A stretch of DNA of 64,000 nucleotides from Rhizobium sp. (GCA_019739215.1 JAHHDR010000026.1:158050-222049); one strand, 5' to 3'. Counted from the first letter of the stretch, positions 8,297 through 18,069 are shown. Numbers and translations are program-made. Notes: generated by a model from the sequence alone, not told the origin.

Positions 8297-8331
8297 TTCG
8301 ACGCCAATCCCATCGGCTCTGGTCGGAAGCC

Positions 8332-8346
8332 AAGTGTCAGACACTT
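8332..8346. promoter_or_regulatory. Perfect 15-bp palindrome upstream of terD
   Basis: AAGTGTC-A-GACACTT is a perfect 7-1-7 palindrome in the only intergenic space ahead of the terD/VWA pair, about 150 bp before the terD start. Size and symmetry fit a dimeric repressor or activator site. No regulator gene lies next to it, so its protein is unknown. Confidence 0.4.
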
Positions 8347-8493
8347 CGGGAAATGGAATGTGGAGCTTCGCCGACGGGTGGTCCATACAACCGACATGAA
8401 TATTCGTTAGTCGTGGCTCGTTCATCGTTGGGGCACGACCATACGACGGACGCCCGTTCGATGGTGACAAACAGGGACAGGAGAGCCAAACTC

Positions 8494-9174
8494 GTGGCGA
8501 CATTCAATCTCACCAAAGGCCAGTCATTTCGGATCAAGAAGGACATTCAGCTCGTCCACTCCGGCCTGGTCTGGGATTCACCGGACGATTCGGGGCCGCC
8601 GTTCGATCTCGACGTCCATTGCTTCGCGTTGATCCACCCTGGTGGCGACCGCGCCCACGCCCGCCTGTACAACTTCGGCTCGCACGCCCTTTGCTATGCC
8701 TTCGTCCGGGGGCCAGGCAATCTCGACGGTTCGCTCAACAAGCGCCCCGATGGCTCGTTCGAGACAGATGACGGTTCCATGTGGCACCAACGCGACGACC
8801 GCACCGGACGCGGCAGCGTCACCGTGGACGATGACAACGATGCCGGACATCACGACGAGGGGTTCCGCGAGGAATTCAAGATCATCCTGGCGAAGTTGCC
8901 GTCTGAGATCGCCGAGCTCGCCGTCTGGGCCACGATCCATGACGCAGGGCGTAAGAACCAGGACTTCGGCAAGGTCAAAAACGCCTACATCGAGGTCTGC
9001 GACATGGCCGACGTCGAACTCTGCCGATACCAGCTCACCCAGGAGTTCGCGGGCAAGGCCACCATCCAGGTCGCCTCCTTTCTGAAACAGACCGACGGCT
9101 CGTGGGAATTCCAGGCGGTCGGGAATGCAACCAGCGCCGACCTTGGCGAAGTGATCGAGACCTATCTCCGCTGA
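8494..9174 (+). CDS. terD: TerD-family stress/tellurite-resistance protein
   Basis: This 226-residue protein starts at a GTG placed after a CAGGAGAG ribosome binding site; longer in-frame starts lack one. TerD hallmarks are the start (FNLTKGQSFRIKK), the calcium-binding region near PPFDLDVHCFAL, and the late block LAVWATIHDAGRKNQDFGKV, which parallels the family VVTIHDA-N-FGQV signature. TerD proteins bind Ca2+ and occur in tellurite and chemical-stress clusters, where their mechanism is not settled. The next gene is a VWA protein of the TerF type; other ter genes are absent from the window. Confidence 0.9.
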   Translation: MATFNLTKGQSFRIKKDIQLVHSGLVWDSPDDSGPPFDLDVHCFALIHPGGDRAHARLYNFGSHALCYAFVRGPGNLDGSLNKRPDGSFETDDGSMWHQRDDRTGRGSVTVDDDNDAGHHDEGFREEFKIILAKLPSEIAELAVWATIHDAGRKNQDFGKVKNAYIEVCDMADVELCRYQLTQEFAGKATIQVASFLKQTDGSWEFQAVGNATSADLGEVIETYLR

Positions 9175-9217
9175 ACGTGCGAAATCGCCCCCAACCCCAT
9201 TTCATAGGATGATCCGA

Positions 9218-9994
9218 ATGACGACGTTCAAACTTGAGAAGCCCGAAGAGGAAATCCGCCGGGTGGGTTTCGTGCTGCAGAAGCAGGGCATACACGAGCG
9301 CATCCCGGCGCAGGTCGGGCTCAATATCGACGTGTCCGGATCGATGCAGAACCTGTTCTCGGGCGGAATCGTGCAGTCGGCGCTGGAACGCGTGCTCCCC
9401 GTCGCCCTCTATTTCGACGACGACGGACGGATCGACACCTGGGTGTTCTCCGGCGACGCCAACATGGCCGCGATCACGCAGGCGACGGCCGAGAATTACA
9501 AAGACTATGTAAAGCGCGAAATCACCGACAACCGCGATCTCGACGGCATCCTGTGGGGCGGTACGAACTACGGCCCAGTGATCCGGTCCAACCTGCTCAC
9601 TTACGGCCTGCTTGAAGTTCATGAGCCGGAGGGACTGCTCGGCATGATTTTCGGTCGCAGGCGCGATGTCCTGGGCGAGGAAACCCGGTCTGGTATTCCC
9701 GCCATTAATTACTTCCTGACCGATGGCGAAAACTCGGACATCGAGAATGCCTGGAATCTGCTTGAAGAGGCAGAACACGCGGAATCGCAAATCTACTACA
9801 TCATGGTCGGCATCGGCCGCGAGGACTTCACCTTCCTCAGACGGGCCGCCGAGGCTTTTCCCAATGTCGGTTTCGTCAACGTGGAGGACCTCGGGAGTTT
9901 CGTTGGAAGCGATGATGCCTACGAGAAACTGCTGCCCGCCGAATTGTGCTCATGGTTGAAGCACGAGCATGAGGGCGAGGAGGACCATCACTGA
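9218..9994 (+). CDS. VWA-domain (TerF C-terminal-like) protein
   Basis: This 258-residue protein is a stand-alone von Willebrand A domain with an intact MIDAS metal site: DVSGS near residue 37, the Thr of GGTNYGP and the Asp of LTDGENSD. The same domain forms the C-terminal half of TerF and often accompanies TerD proteins, where it is thought to scaffold complexes at the membrane. The ATG at 9218 (MTTFKLEK) lies nine bases after ATAGGA; an upstream ATG at 9209 is possible. It ends before the strong terminator at 10141-10171. Confidence 0.88.
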   Translation: MTTFKLEKPEEEIRRVGFVLQKQGIHERIPAQVGLNIDVSGSMQNLFSGGIVQSALERVLPVALYFDDDGRIDTWVFSGDANMAAITQATAENYKDYVKREITDNRDLDGILWGGTNYGPVIRSNLLTYGLLEVHEPEGLLGMIFGRRRDVLGEETRSGIPAINYFLTDGENSDIENAWNLLEEAEHAESQIYYIMVGIGREDFTFLRRAAEAFPNVGFVNVEDLGSFVGSDDAYEKLLPAELCSWLKHEHEGEEDHH

Positions 9995-10140
9995 TGACCA
10001 GTCGCGATTGCGGGCTTGTTACCCAAGGAACTGCGCCAGTCGCACGGGGCTGCCATAACAGTTCCATTGAGGGCGGACTTGGGAAGCCAGCCTTCGAAAA
10101 TCTCCTGAGAGCGCGTGGCTTGTCCTCCCCGCGCCGCGGA

Positions 10141-10171
10141 CCCGGCCCTTTTCATGGGGGGCCGGGTTTTT
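10141..10171 (+). terminator. Rho-independent terminator of the terD/VWA unit
   Basis: CCCGGCCC (10141-10148) pairs with GGGCCGGG (10159-10166), followed by five T. It ends the rightward transcripts and faces the leftward YkgJ gene. Confidence 0.85.
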
Positions 10172-10181
10172 GCGTTCCAAG

Positions 10182-10937
10182 TCACAGATACCGCTCAAGT
10201 TCCACCGCCGCCTCCCTATAATAAGCATTGAACTCGGTCATCTTGGGATTCCCTGAAGTCTTCGTATCCCAGTCTCGAAGCAAGGAGTGCTGCGCGCGCG
10301 CGAACGCCGCGAGGTCCAATCCGCGGTCGTATCGGAGATAGGACACAAAGCTCGCCACCACCCGTCCGGTCGGCGTCGTCTGGGCGGCCTTTGCAACCCT
10401 GGCCATCATCGCGGGCGAGTGCTTCAACAGCAGGTCCGCGTAGCGCCTGATCGCGGACGCCTGGTCCAGCAATCGGCCGCGCTCCGCTTCGAAGTCCGCA
10501 CGATCGACGATCCGATGGTCCCGATAGACGACGGGCGCAGCATCGGAGGTGTCGCAGAGCCAGCCGCCACGGGGTTGAAGCAGGTCGGTTTGATGGTCTT
10601 CGTCCTTGTAGGCGTAAAACGGCATTGTGCGGCAGCGGATGGGCTTGGTCTTATGGATTCCGCAGAGGTTCTCGGGTGTCAGCTGTGGGCAGGGCATCGA
10701 AGGAGGCACGAACGACACCGGGTTCACGAGCAACTGCATTTTCTTCTTGGGCGGCAGGACCACCGATGCCCCGATCCGCTCCAACACGGCTTGCCCGCGC
10801 GTGCCCGGTTTCACTGGCGTTATCATCATGGCCAGCGGAAACGTGTCGGCCATGTCGATGGCCTCCCGGATCGTCAGGGGCACCAGCCCGCTACAACATA
10901 AGCCACAGGCGGTGCAGGCAAACCGTCTCTCTGACAT
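10182..10937 (-). CDS. YkgJ-family cysteine-cluster protein
   Basis: This 251-residue cytosolic protein carries the zinc/iron-chelating cysteine cluster of the YkgJ/CxxCxxCC family: CTACGLCC at about residues 7-14 and a second set in [13 protein letters not shown] and PIRCR. The start chosen (MSERRF) lies just after the upstream YchJ-like stop; a longer frame would run into that gene. The family is thought to bind Fe-S or zinc but has no fixed function. It forms a leftward two-gene unit with the YchJ/SEC-C gene, two bases apart. Confidence 0.82.
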   Translation of the reverse strand: MSERRFACTACGLCCSGLVPLTIREAIDMADTFPLAMMITPVKPGTRGQAVLERIGASVVLPPKKKMQLLVNPVSFVPPSMPCPQLTPENLCGIHKTKPIRCRTMPFYAYKDEDHQTDLLQPRGGWLCDTSDAAPVVYRDHRIVDRADFEAERGRLLDQASAIRRYADLLLKHSPAMMARVAKAAQTTPTGRVVASFVSYLRYDRGLDLAAFARAQHSLLRDWDTKTSGNPKMTEFNAYYREAAVELERYL

Positions 10938-10939
10938 CG

Positions 10940-11422
10940 TCACGCACCGCAGCACTTCTTGAACTTTTTGCCCGAACCGCAGGGGCATGGGTCGTTTCGG
11001 CCGACCTTGTCCACGCGAACGGGCGGCGACTTTGGATTCACCTCGCTGTCGTCATAGCGCCAGTCGCCACCGACGCGCCGGAAGGTGGCAATCTCCAGCT
11101 GGGTGAATTCCCGACCACCGTTTCGATATCGGAAGGAGAACTTGACCCTCCCCTCGTCGTCTTCCGCCTGGCCTCCTTCGGTTTGAAGTATCTCAAGACC
11201 GACCCATTCGGTGCCGGGGAGCGAGGCCGCCAGGTCGACCCGGTTGAAGGTATCGAGAGCGTGGTCGGTGCATGTCCGCTCGACATGGTCGAGATCGCCT
11301 AGAGTAAAGGCGACATAGCGCGACCGCATGAGCGCCTCTGCCGTCGGCGCGGGCGCTCCCGCAATGATGGGGCCGCAGCATCGGTCGAAATCTGTGGTCG
11401 ATCCGCAGGGGCAGAGAGTCAT
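10940..11422 (-). CDS. YchJ/UPF0225 family protein with SEC-C motif
   Basis: This 160-residue protein starts MTLCPCGS and ends with [14 protein letters not shown], so both ends carry SEC-C zinc motifs like the metal-binding tail of SecA. The middle holds an NTF2-like YchJ domain ([18 protein letters not shown]). Function is unknown in all species. It is immediately upstream of the YkgJ-type gene, so two metal-cysteine proteins share one operon in an island rich in metal genes. Confidence 0.88.
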   Translation of the reverse strand: MTLCPCGSTTDFDRCCGPIIAGAPAPTAEALMRSRYVAFTLGDLDHVERTCTDHALDTFNRVDLAASLPGTEWVGLEILQTEGGQAEDDEGRVKFSFRYRNGGREFTQLEIATFRRVGGDWRYDDSEVNPKSPPVRVDKVGRNDPCPCGSGKKFKKCCGA

Positions 11423-11499
11423 AGTTTGTCTTTCTTCGAATAGTGGTCGAAAATCTAGGTCGAGGCCTCCAAGGGCTCGACCTAAGCGGAAGCGCCGTA

Positions 11500-12369
11500 T
11501 CAGGTTGCCACGGTCTGACCGGGGTTCATCATCTCGTTTTCGACGGCATCGATCGACGGCCGCTCGTAGGAGGAGATGGTCTTGCGGCCATACTCCAGCG
11601 CGACCTGCGGCACGGAGCCGTTCATGTACGCGATGAGCGTCTGCTTGACGATGACATAGAGCCGGTTCTGCTTGGATCGTACGGCCTTGATCATGTAGAT
11701 CAGCGGATTCATGATGCAATAGGACAGAAGAATGCCGGTGAAGGTTCCGACAAGTGCTGCGCCGATGAGTTGGCCTAGCACTTCAGGAGGCTCGGTGATC
11801 GCGCCCATGGCATGAATGACGCCGAGAACGGCCGCGACGATACCGATGGCGGGGAACGAGTCGCCCATGTTCTGCAGCGCGTGGTAAGACTTCATGCTGT
11901 CATGTGTGATGGTCTCGATTTCCTCGTCCATCAGAGCCTCGATCTCGTGGCTGCGCGCATTGCCGATGATGATCAGCCGCACATAGTCGCAGATGAACGC
12001 CGTCAAGTCCTTGTTCTTGAGAACGGTCGGCGCGGTCTGGAAGATTGACGACTCCGCCGGGTTGTCGATATGGGCTTCGATCTCGTTGCGCGACTTCGTA
12101 CGGAGATCGCGCATCAGCGCGTAGAGGACGCCCAGCGTGTCGAGGTAGTGCCTCTCCTTGGGCACCTTATAGGCAAACGCTTCGCCGAGCGCCTTGCCCG
12201 AGTCCTTGATCACCTTCATCGGCGAGCCGGCGACGAAGGCTCCTAGGCCGGCACCGATGATGACGATGAATTCGTAGGGTTGCCAGAGCACGTTCAGGTG
12301 ACCACCAGTGGCCATGAAGCTTCCAATGATGCAGCCGAAGACGATAACCAGACCGATGATGATGTTCAC
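11500..12369 (-). CDS. motA: Flagellar motor stator protein MotA (orphan copy)
   Basis: This 289-residue protein starts with GTG at 12369, nine bases after AAGGA. Four membrane helices, the large cytoplasmic loop ([15 protein letters not shown] onward) and the proline/glycine-rich helices 3-4 ([33 protein letters not shown]) match rhizobial MotA over the full length. MotA with MotB forms the proton-driven stator around the flagellar rotor. No motB, flg or fli gene is present nearby, which is unusual because rhizobial motA normally sits in the flagellar cluster. It may be an extra copy carried by the island or a relocated fragment. Confidence 0.9.
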   Translation of the reverse strand: MNIIIGLVIVFGCIIGSFMATGGHLNVLWQPYEFIVIIGAGLGAFVAGSPMKVIKDSGKALGEAFAYKVPKERHYLDTLGVLYALMRDLRTKSRNEIEAHIDNPAESSIFQTAPTVLKNKDLTAFICDYVRLIIIGNARSHEIEALMDEEIETITHDSMKSYHALQNMGDSFPAIGIVAAVLGVIHAMGAITEPPEVLGQLIGAALVGTFTGILLSYCIMNPLIYMIKAVRSKQNRLYVIVKQTLIAYMNGSVPQVALEYGRKTISSYERPSIDAVENEMMNPGQTVAT

Positions 12370-12530
12370 GTGCGAATGTCCTTGATTTTGATGGATGGAC
12401 GGGACGCACCTCTGCGTGCGGTCCGGTCGCTTCGCGCGAACGCGGTCGAGGATTGGAACGTCACGGCACGGTGGGGCCGAAGACGAGAAGACCGTTCGCT
12501 GATTGAAATGGCCGCGGGCAACGGCGGACG

Positions 12531-12878
12531 TCAGGCGATCGCCGACGCCTTCGGGGGACGCTCGATGGAGCTCGGGAGGTTCGCAGCGACCTCGGCAGAG
12601 AGTACGAGCCGCCATGCAGTTCGGGCGGCCGATTCTGGCTTTCCGACCGCGCTTAGTCCAGTCGGGAGATCATGCGAATGGTCGGCCGAGCTATGGCCAT
12701 GTCGATGCTGGGTGGGGCCGTTCTTGGCGAAGTGCGGTCCGACGGCCGGCTGTTCGAGATGATCGTGGTCATGCTCGGCGAGGACGACACTGTGGGAACT
12801 TGTGAGTGCCGCGTTCGGCGATGCGAACGGGAGTGGCGAAAACAAGAGGGCAAGGATCGTCGCCAGGATGGCGGCCAT
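12531..12878 (-). CDS. Small His-rich secreted protein (metal-associated)
   Basis: This 115-residue product has a signal peptide ([21 protein letters not shown]) and a mature part rich in His and Asp, including [10 protein letters not shown] and [14 protein letters not shown]. Proteins of this build often lie beside metal efflux genes and may sequester periplasmic cations. I recognise no named family. Its location in the metal-rich island supports reality; the open frame on the opposite strand has no such features. Confidence 0.55.
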   Translation of the reverse strand: MAAILATILALLFSPLPFASPNAALTSSHSVVLAEHDHDHLEQPAVGPHFAKNGPTQHRHGHSSADHSHDLPTGLSAVGKPESAARTAWRLVLSAEVAANLPSSIERPPKASAIA

Positions 12879-13149
12879 TCTATGCCAATTGTTTCCAGAT
12901 CGTCTCAGCATTGATGCAAGCTGTCCATGTCGGTCGACGCGCAGAAACCATCTGGCTTCGAATCATCTCCCGATTATCCCCTACGCGCTCCCCGAGCACA
13001 AATATGCCGCGTCCTGGGGAACTGGTTATCCACTGTCAGCAAGCCGTCGCAGTTGTTCCTGAGGGCACAGCGGCGACGGGAGGACTGTGGGAAAAAGGAT
13101 GCAAGGGACATCAACGTCCAAACCCAACAGACCCCAGAAGGAAATCGAA

Positions 13150-13398
13150 ATGAAAAAGTTCATCATCGGCGCAACTGCCGCTCTCATCGCCACCGTCTCG
13201 ATGGCTGCATCGGCCGAAGCAGGCTGGAAGAACTGGAAGCACGGCAATAACCATGGCTGGAAGTGGAAGCATGGCCACCACAACAGCATCAAAATCTATT
13301 CGCCCGGCTACAACGACTATTGCTTCGTCAAGAAGATCAAGAAGTACGACGACTGGGGCAACGTCTACATCAAGAAGGTCCGCGTCTGCGGCTATTGA
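13150..13398 (+). CDS. Small secreted Lys/His/Trp-rich protein
   Basis: This 82-residue protein has a clean signal peptide (MKKFIIGATAALIATVSMAASAEA). The mature 58 residues are basic and aromatic, with repeated WKNWKHG/WKWKHGHH units and two cysteines (YCFVKK and VRVCGY) that could form a disulfide. Similar short periplasmic proteins of unknown role are frequent in rhizobia. A strong terminator follows 22 bp after the stop, so it is its own transcription unit. Confidence 0.75.
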   Translation: MKKFIIGATAALIATVSMAASAEAGWKNWKHGNNHGWKWKHGHHNSIKIYSPGYNDYCFVKKIKKYDDWGNVYIKKVRVCGY

Positions 13399-13420
13399 GT
13401 TTGACGAACCCGCCTGTCTA

Positions 13421-13443
13421 GTCCGGCCCCCTTTGGGCCGGAC
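13421..13443 (+). terminator. Terminator after the small basic secreted protein
   Basis: GTCCGGCCC (13421-13429) pairs perfectly with GGGCCGGAC (13435-13443) and is followed by a T-rich stretch (TTCCTGTTTT). Confidence 0.75.
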
Positions 13444-13673
13444 TTCCTGTTTTGCGATAGCAACGTCGCCCTGATGGTCGTCATTTCCATTTGGATCATA
13501 GTCGCCTCCCACGGTGGATGGTGGACTTGTCGGTCAGTACCGGGCGTATCGTCCCCCCGTGCCGACTGCCAACGGACGATCTTCTGTGATGAACCCATCG
13601 AAGTGGGCGGAATGACGCCACGGGTTTAGCCTGATCCGGCTTCATCGATCCGTAGCGCGCCAACGTGGGGGAA

Positions 13674-14057
13674 ATGATGCTGTCACGATTGTTGTCTGTC
13701 ATTGCGGTGGTTCTATCCTTAACGCACATCGCCGCCGCGGACCCAATGTTCGCTATCCTTCCGGAGGCCGCCGTAGAGCAGATGTTGAACCAATGCTCCA
13801 GAGGGACGCCCTCGATGAAGTCGGCGGCGCTGCAACTCCCCCACCTATCCAGCCAATGCCTGAGCCAGTGTTCCTTCATGCACCACGTGCGGACCTTTGC
13901 CTTGGTCTCGCAGCTCCATGGCCCGGATGATCTTCAGGCCTTCGTGGCTGTGCTTCCAATCCCTCGACGCCTCTGTAGCCACACAGAGATAGTGAGTGTT
14001 CCGGCAGACGCTGCTCTTGAACTCTCCGCCGCGGTCCGAAATCATACCTTGGACTGA
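13674..14057 (+). pseudogene. Possible truncated secreted-protein gene
   Basis: The first 45 or so codons look genuine: a signal peptide (MLSRLLSVIAVVLSLTHIAAA) followed by a mature start with QCSRGTP. After about 13,830 the frame runs antisense through the end of the BRCT gene and loses protein character. The simplest reading is the 5' part of a small secreted-protein gene cut off at an island junction near 13,830. It could also be chance. Confidence 0.35.
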
Positions 14058-14742
14058 TTTCCGGGGACCAAGGGTGAACTTTCCGGTCAAGACGAACATC
14101 CTTCCACCGAAGACGACCTCGGCGTGGTCTTCGAGAGCGCCTTCGATGACGCCGACGTTGCCGAAGGTAGCGATTCCGGTGTCGCTTGCGCTGTCGCCCA
14201 CGAGATGCGTGATCCACGAGCAGATGTCGTCGGACTCCTCCGGTGTGATCCGTCCGTCCGCGATCGAGCGCCGGGCCGCGTTCCTAAGGTTGATCACCCG
14301 CTTGTCGGTTTGGATTCTGGGATAAGTGTCCAGTCTCGAGAGGAGCTTCCCGACTTCCTCGGCGGTTATGCGGTTGTCGCAAGCTATGCCGGCAGTGAAC
14401 CCGTATAGTTCGTTTATCTCGTCCTTCTCGTCCTCGACGAAGAAGTCCCGCGATCTCATGGCCACGATGTTCTCGATGATGTCGTAGATTTCATTCGGCT
14501 CATCCCTCCACATGCGGAGGTCTTCGATAAGCTCGTAGGCGTCGGGATCATGCAGGAGCTTGAGGAAGTTTTTCCGCCTCGATGTGCAGGGGAGCGAATT
14601 CGGCCATCTCGACCTTATCGCTCGCCAGGATGCCCTTCAGGAATCCGAGCCAATATGCCGTTGCCTTGCGGTTGTTCGATCGCGCATGTATCCGGCCAAG
14701 CGCCGCGCCTTCGTGCTCGAGCTTTCCACGTGTGTCGACCAT
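13845..14742 (-). CDS. BRCT-domain protein (single frameshift)
   Basis: Two overlapping frames join into one protein of roughly 297 residues if one T is removed from the T5 run at 14569-14573: EAEKLPQ becomes EAENFLKLLHDPDAYELIED and continues in the downstream frame. The N-terminal two thirds is a helical region with a DNRITAEE/DGRITPEESDD repeat. The C-terminal domain (RMFVLTGKFTLGPRKSVQGM, IISDRGGEF-like strand and SVCRNTHYLCVA) is a BRCT fold like that of bacterial NAD-dependent DNA ligase. Such proteins bind DNA ends or phosphoproteins; the role here is unknown. It is likely transposon or island cargo. Confidence 0.72.
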
Positions 14743-14844
14743 CCCATCCCCCTTGCAAGATCGCCCGTCTACAACCTAGCAACGAACGGATGAAAAAGCG
14801 AGCGCCGAGGGAGCAAGGATAATCAGAAGGCCAAGCGTATTCGG

Positions 14845-15819
14845 TCAACCGATACCCGGCACAGCAGGCACGTTCTCTGGGAGTTGGTCCTGTTCGGGAA
14901 GTGGCCATTTAATCCCCAATGCCGCGATCATATCGTCGAATGTGGCGGCAGTCGCAATTTCCAATGCGGCATCCTGCACCAAAGCGACGTTCTCGTGTCG
15001 GGCAAGCCACGCAATAAAATCGTTGGAAGGCATGAATGGGGACTTGGCGATCGCGCGGTCCAACAAGGTTCTAATGAACTGTCGTTCCTTCTTATCTTGC
15101 ATCTCAGCGATATAGGGGTCTTGATCGACGAGTTCACGAAGTTGCATCGGTATGAATTCCTGGACGAGTCTGCCTCGCCTCCTAAGAGCTCCCATACCGA
15201 CGCAATCGACAAGGCGATCGATCAAATCCCGCTCCTGGTCGTCGAAGTCGCTCAGTGCACGCTGCACAATCGCGCGAATGAAGCGACGCTCATCATCCAT
15301 ATCCCGGGAAAGAAGACCAAACAGCGCAACATCGAAGTCTCGATGCTGGAAAAACGCCCATGGATCGCCCTCACCTGCATCAATGAAGATAAAACGGTTG
15401 CGGATAGAGCGCTTCTTGTTATCTACGAGATCGAGATTGATGCGACCTCGAATTGGGCGATCGTCCGTCGAAAGGTAGAACTGATTTACATTGCGTATCA
15501 GACCATCATTTGCGGCGATAAGCGATCCATACTCCAGCATCCGGATGTCCATGTCGGAATGACCAGTAGTCTGTTGTTCTATGTGGATTAGGTTCTGATC
15601 ATCGAGTTTGCCAATGAGGTCGGTATTCCAAGTGCGTAGCCTTGGTTGCAGATGTCCATCCATCCAATCGATCTTATCGGGAATGACAAGATCGCCGGAG
15701 CAGTCGAGAACTTCTTTGAGTATTCCTTTGCAAACGCCATCCCTGCGGAACGCTCGCCGTATCAATTCATCAACCGGACGGCGCGCGGCATCATTTAGGA
15801 ACGCTACATTGTATGGCAT
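14845..15819 (-). CDS. Rpn/YhgA-like PD-(D/E)XK nuclease-family protein
   Basis: This 324-residue protein starts at the ATG giving MPYNVAFLND, six bases after GAGGTC. The core LRTWNTDLIGKL followed by LIHIEQQTTGHSDMDIRML resembles the Rpn family of recombination-promoting nucleases, in which the PD-(D/E)XK lysine is replaced by Gln in an ExQ motif. The C-terminal half is helical. Rpn proteins are RecA-independent recombination nucleases and often mobile. It lies just beyond tniQ, the usual place for cargo in a Tn7-like element. Confidence 0.75.
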   Translation of the reverse strand: MPYNVAFLNDAARRPVDELIRRAFRRDGVCKGILKEVLDCSGDLVIPDKIDWMDGHLQPRLRTWNTDLIGKLDDQNLIHIEQQTTGHSDMDIRMLEYGSLIAANDGLIRNVNQFYLSTDDRPIRGRINLDLVDNKKRSIRNRFIFIDAGEGDPWAFFQHRDFDVALFGLLSRDMDDERRFIRAIVQRALSDFDDQERDLIDRLVDCVGMGALRRRGRLVQEFIPMQLRELVDQDPYIAEMQDKKERQFIRTLLDRAIAKSPFMPSNDFIAWLARHENVALVQDAALEIATAATFDDMIAALGIKWPLPEQDQLPENVPAVPGIG

Positions 15820-15870
15820 GGCTGACCTCGACAATCGATAGGCGCGATATAAGTTGGACCAATTAAAACT

Positions 15871-18069
15871 TCAGAAATTGATCGATCGCGCCTCAGGGTC
15901 GGTTGCGTTTGGCACACTCCTTTTCTTGGCGACAAGCTCTCCCGCGGCCACACGACGCTTACGCTCGTTGTTGTAAGCCAACGACTGATCGACATCGGCG
16001 GCGACCTCCCTGAAGAACTCGAGGATCGCCTCATCTGGTTCATCCAACCGAATGACCGTGCTGCGCCTGTCGCTGCCATACGGCTTGATCGTGACCCGCA
16101 AGACCTCGTCCGCGGCGTCGTAGGCGAAGACAGCGGAAAGCATGCCTGATCCCTGCCAAGCCCGTTGCCCGGCCGCCGGAAGGCGTTGGGGCAGATCGAT
16201 CCCGGCCTTCACCAGTTCGGCGCTGGCGAGCACGCGTCGCCAGAGGGCGTCGAACCGCGGCTCTGCGATGACGCTGGGGTCTTCGGCGAGTCCGAACACG
16301 CGCAATACGTCATTCCGCCTGACCACGCTCTCCGTCCTCCGGCCTTTGTGGTTCCCGGCCAGGACCAGCTCCACGCCAGCCTCCTTGAGCCGCCGGAAGA
16401 CGAGCGTCGGATGCATGCCAAGACCGGGCGCGAAGTCCGAAATCTTGGCGTGTTTGGCGGCGAAGTCTACCACGGCGTCTCGCCGCAGCAGCACGAGGAA
16501 CGGCTTCCTGTCGACCTCTCCAAGCAACCCCTGCTCCACCAGCGCGGACACCGAAACGAAGGAAAGGTTCGTGATGGCCTGGGCCTGGGCGACGTTCACC
16601 CAGCCTTCGGGTCTTCCGAAGGGGCGTCCGCGCCGGAAGTCATCAGATTGGATCACGACCCTTTTGAATCCTTCGACGTCACCACGCTTCTCGGCGATCG
16701 GGATGCGGCCTTCAAGGACGTCCAACGCCAGAGCGCCCGGCACCATCTTGTTACGCTTCCTGTAGATGTCGAAGGTGATTCCGTATTCAACCTGCCCGTT
16801 GGTCGGCAGCGCGTCGATCTTGTCCAGGATGGATTGCACCCGGCCTGGGTCATAGCGCGCGCCGATCCTTTGCCCTGTGACGGTGCCAACGAAGACCTTG
16901 AGGAGGCCCGCGCGCGTGAGATGGCGCAATGCGTCGGGATGTACGCCGAGACGCCGCGCCGTTTCTTTGGGGGCGAGTAGCGCGTTGGTGAAGGCCTCGA
17001 TCCTCCGCGTGGCAGATGCCGGAACGAGTTCCCGGAGGCGTGCGCGATTGATCACGGCGAGTTCGTCCGCGATCTGAATGACGCCCCGCGATCTCATCCC
17101 GAGTCGCTCTGCCACGGCCCGAATGGTCAGGTACTCCCCGGATGGGTTGTCGACCGTCATGACATGCGTGAAACGCGCGCCCTCGAAGCCACGCGCGTCT
17201 TTGAGGATGCGTCGAAGCAGTTTTTGGAGACCGCGGTCGCGGAGAGCGGGAATCCTTCTGGCGATCCAGCCGAACGCTGCCAGTATTGAGGTGGACTTGA
17301 GGTCCGCCGGGCAATTTTTCCGCAACCAGTCACGGATGGCGTCGGTAACGGCCGGAATGCCGGCTACCACGAGTGCGTAGCCATGGTCGATGTCGCCGTC
17401 TTCGATATCGGGAACGAACGGCGAGTGCGGATTGCGCAGGAATTTGCCTAGAACTTCGCACACGTCGATGGCATCTCTCAGATGAAGGCCGTCGAGGATT
17501 GCGTTCGGGGTCGGTTTGACACATCCCATTCGACCTAGCGCATAGAGTGCGAACGACCGCCGCATGACACGCCTCGCGGACGTGGAGCCCAACGGACGAC
17601 CCTGTCGCGAGTTCTCGAAATCGGTCCAGCCCCAGTTGACCGGATTGCCCAAATCGTCCCGAGTCTGGAATGTCATGTCATGCACAGGGCATCTACGGAT
17701 GGCGATGATGTCCCACCAGACGCGATGATAGGCGCTCTCCGCGATACACCCAGGGCACCATTTCCTCGGATACGGAGAAAACTGCGCCCTGGCGAAGGTC
17801 TGGCCCATGATGACCAGGTTCTTGCCAGTCGACATGGGGGTGGCGTGCCTCACCCGCTCCTTCCACGCATCCGGGAGGGGATGCATGTCGATGATCTCCA
17901 ACGACCGTTGAGGCTTCACCAACTCGTCGTCGATGTCGTTCCAGATGTTGAATGTCCGGAGCGAATCCATGCCTTGCAACCTGACGAGCCTGGGATGGTA
18001 GCCGTAGGCGGGTTCACCCGCCCACGGCTCCAGGTCCCATCTAGCGAAGAGGAGCCGTCTTCGCTCCAT
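15871..18069 (-). CDS. tniQ: TniQ/TnsD-family target-selection protein
   Basis: This protein of about 732 residues has an N-terminal TniQ domain with a zinc-binding set CPGC at about residue 105 and CPVH at about 127 (WCPGCIAESAYHRVWW...RRCPVH). Long C-terminal regions carry several putative helix-turn-helix segments (YLTIRAVAERLGMRSRGV, APKETARRLGVHPDALR, VNVAQAQAITNLSF). The length and multiple DNA-binding modules fit a TnsD-type site selector more than the short TniQ of Tn5053 or CAST elements. Its start overlaps the tnsC stop (TGATG), so it is the last gene of the coupled operon. Confidence 0.88.
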   Translation of the reverse strand: MERRRLLFARWDLEPWAGEPAYGYHPRLVRLQGMDSLRTFNIWNDIDDELVKPQRSLEIIDMHPLPDAWKERVRHATPMSTGKNLVIMGQTFARAQFSPYPRKWCPGCIAESAYHRVWWDIIAIRRCPVHDMTFQTRDDLGNPVNWGWTDFENSRQGRPLGSTSARRVMRRSFALYALGRMGCVKPTPNAILDGLHLRDAIDVCEVLGKFLRNPHSPFVPDIEDGDIDHGYALVVAGIPAVTDAIRDWLRKNCPADLKSTSILAAFGWIARRIPALRDRGLQKLLRRILKDARGFEGARFTHVMTVDNPSGEYLTIRAVAERLGMRSRGVIQIADELAVINRARLRELVPASATRRIEAFTNALLAPKETARRLGVHPDALRHLTRAGLLKVFVGTVTGQRIGARYDPGRVQSILDKIDALPTNGQVEYGITFDIYRKRNKMVPGALALDVLEGRIPIAEKRGDVEGFKRVVIQSDDFRRGRPFGRPEGWVNVAQAQAITNLSFVSVSALVEQGLLGEVDRKPFLVLLRRDAVVDFAAKHAKISDFAPGLGMHPTLVFRRLKEAGVELVLAGNHKGRRTESVVRRNDVLRVFGLAEDPSVIAEPRFDALWRRVLASAELVKAGIDLPQRLPAAGQRAWQGSGMLSAVFAYDAADEVLRVTIKPYGSDRRSTVIRLDEPDEAILEFFREVAADVDQSLAYNNERKRRVAAGELVAKKRSVPNATDPEARSINF

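Noticed and set aside
9994..10221. 75-aa plus-strand frame after the VWA gene
   Set aside because: It runs through the terminator stem and into the YkgJ gene antisense; composition is not protein-like.
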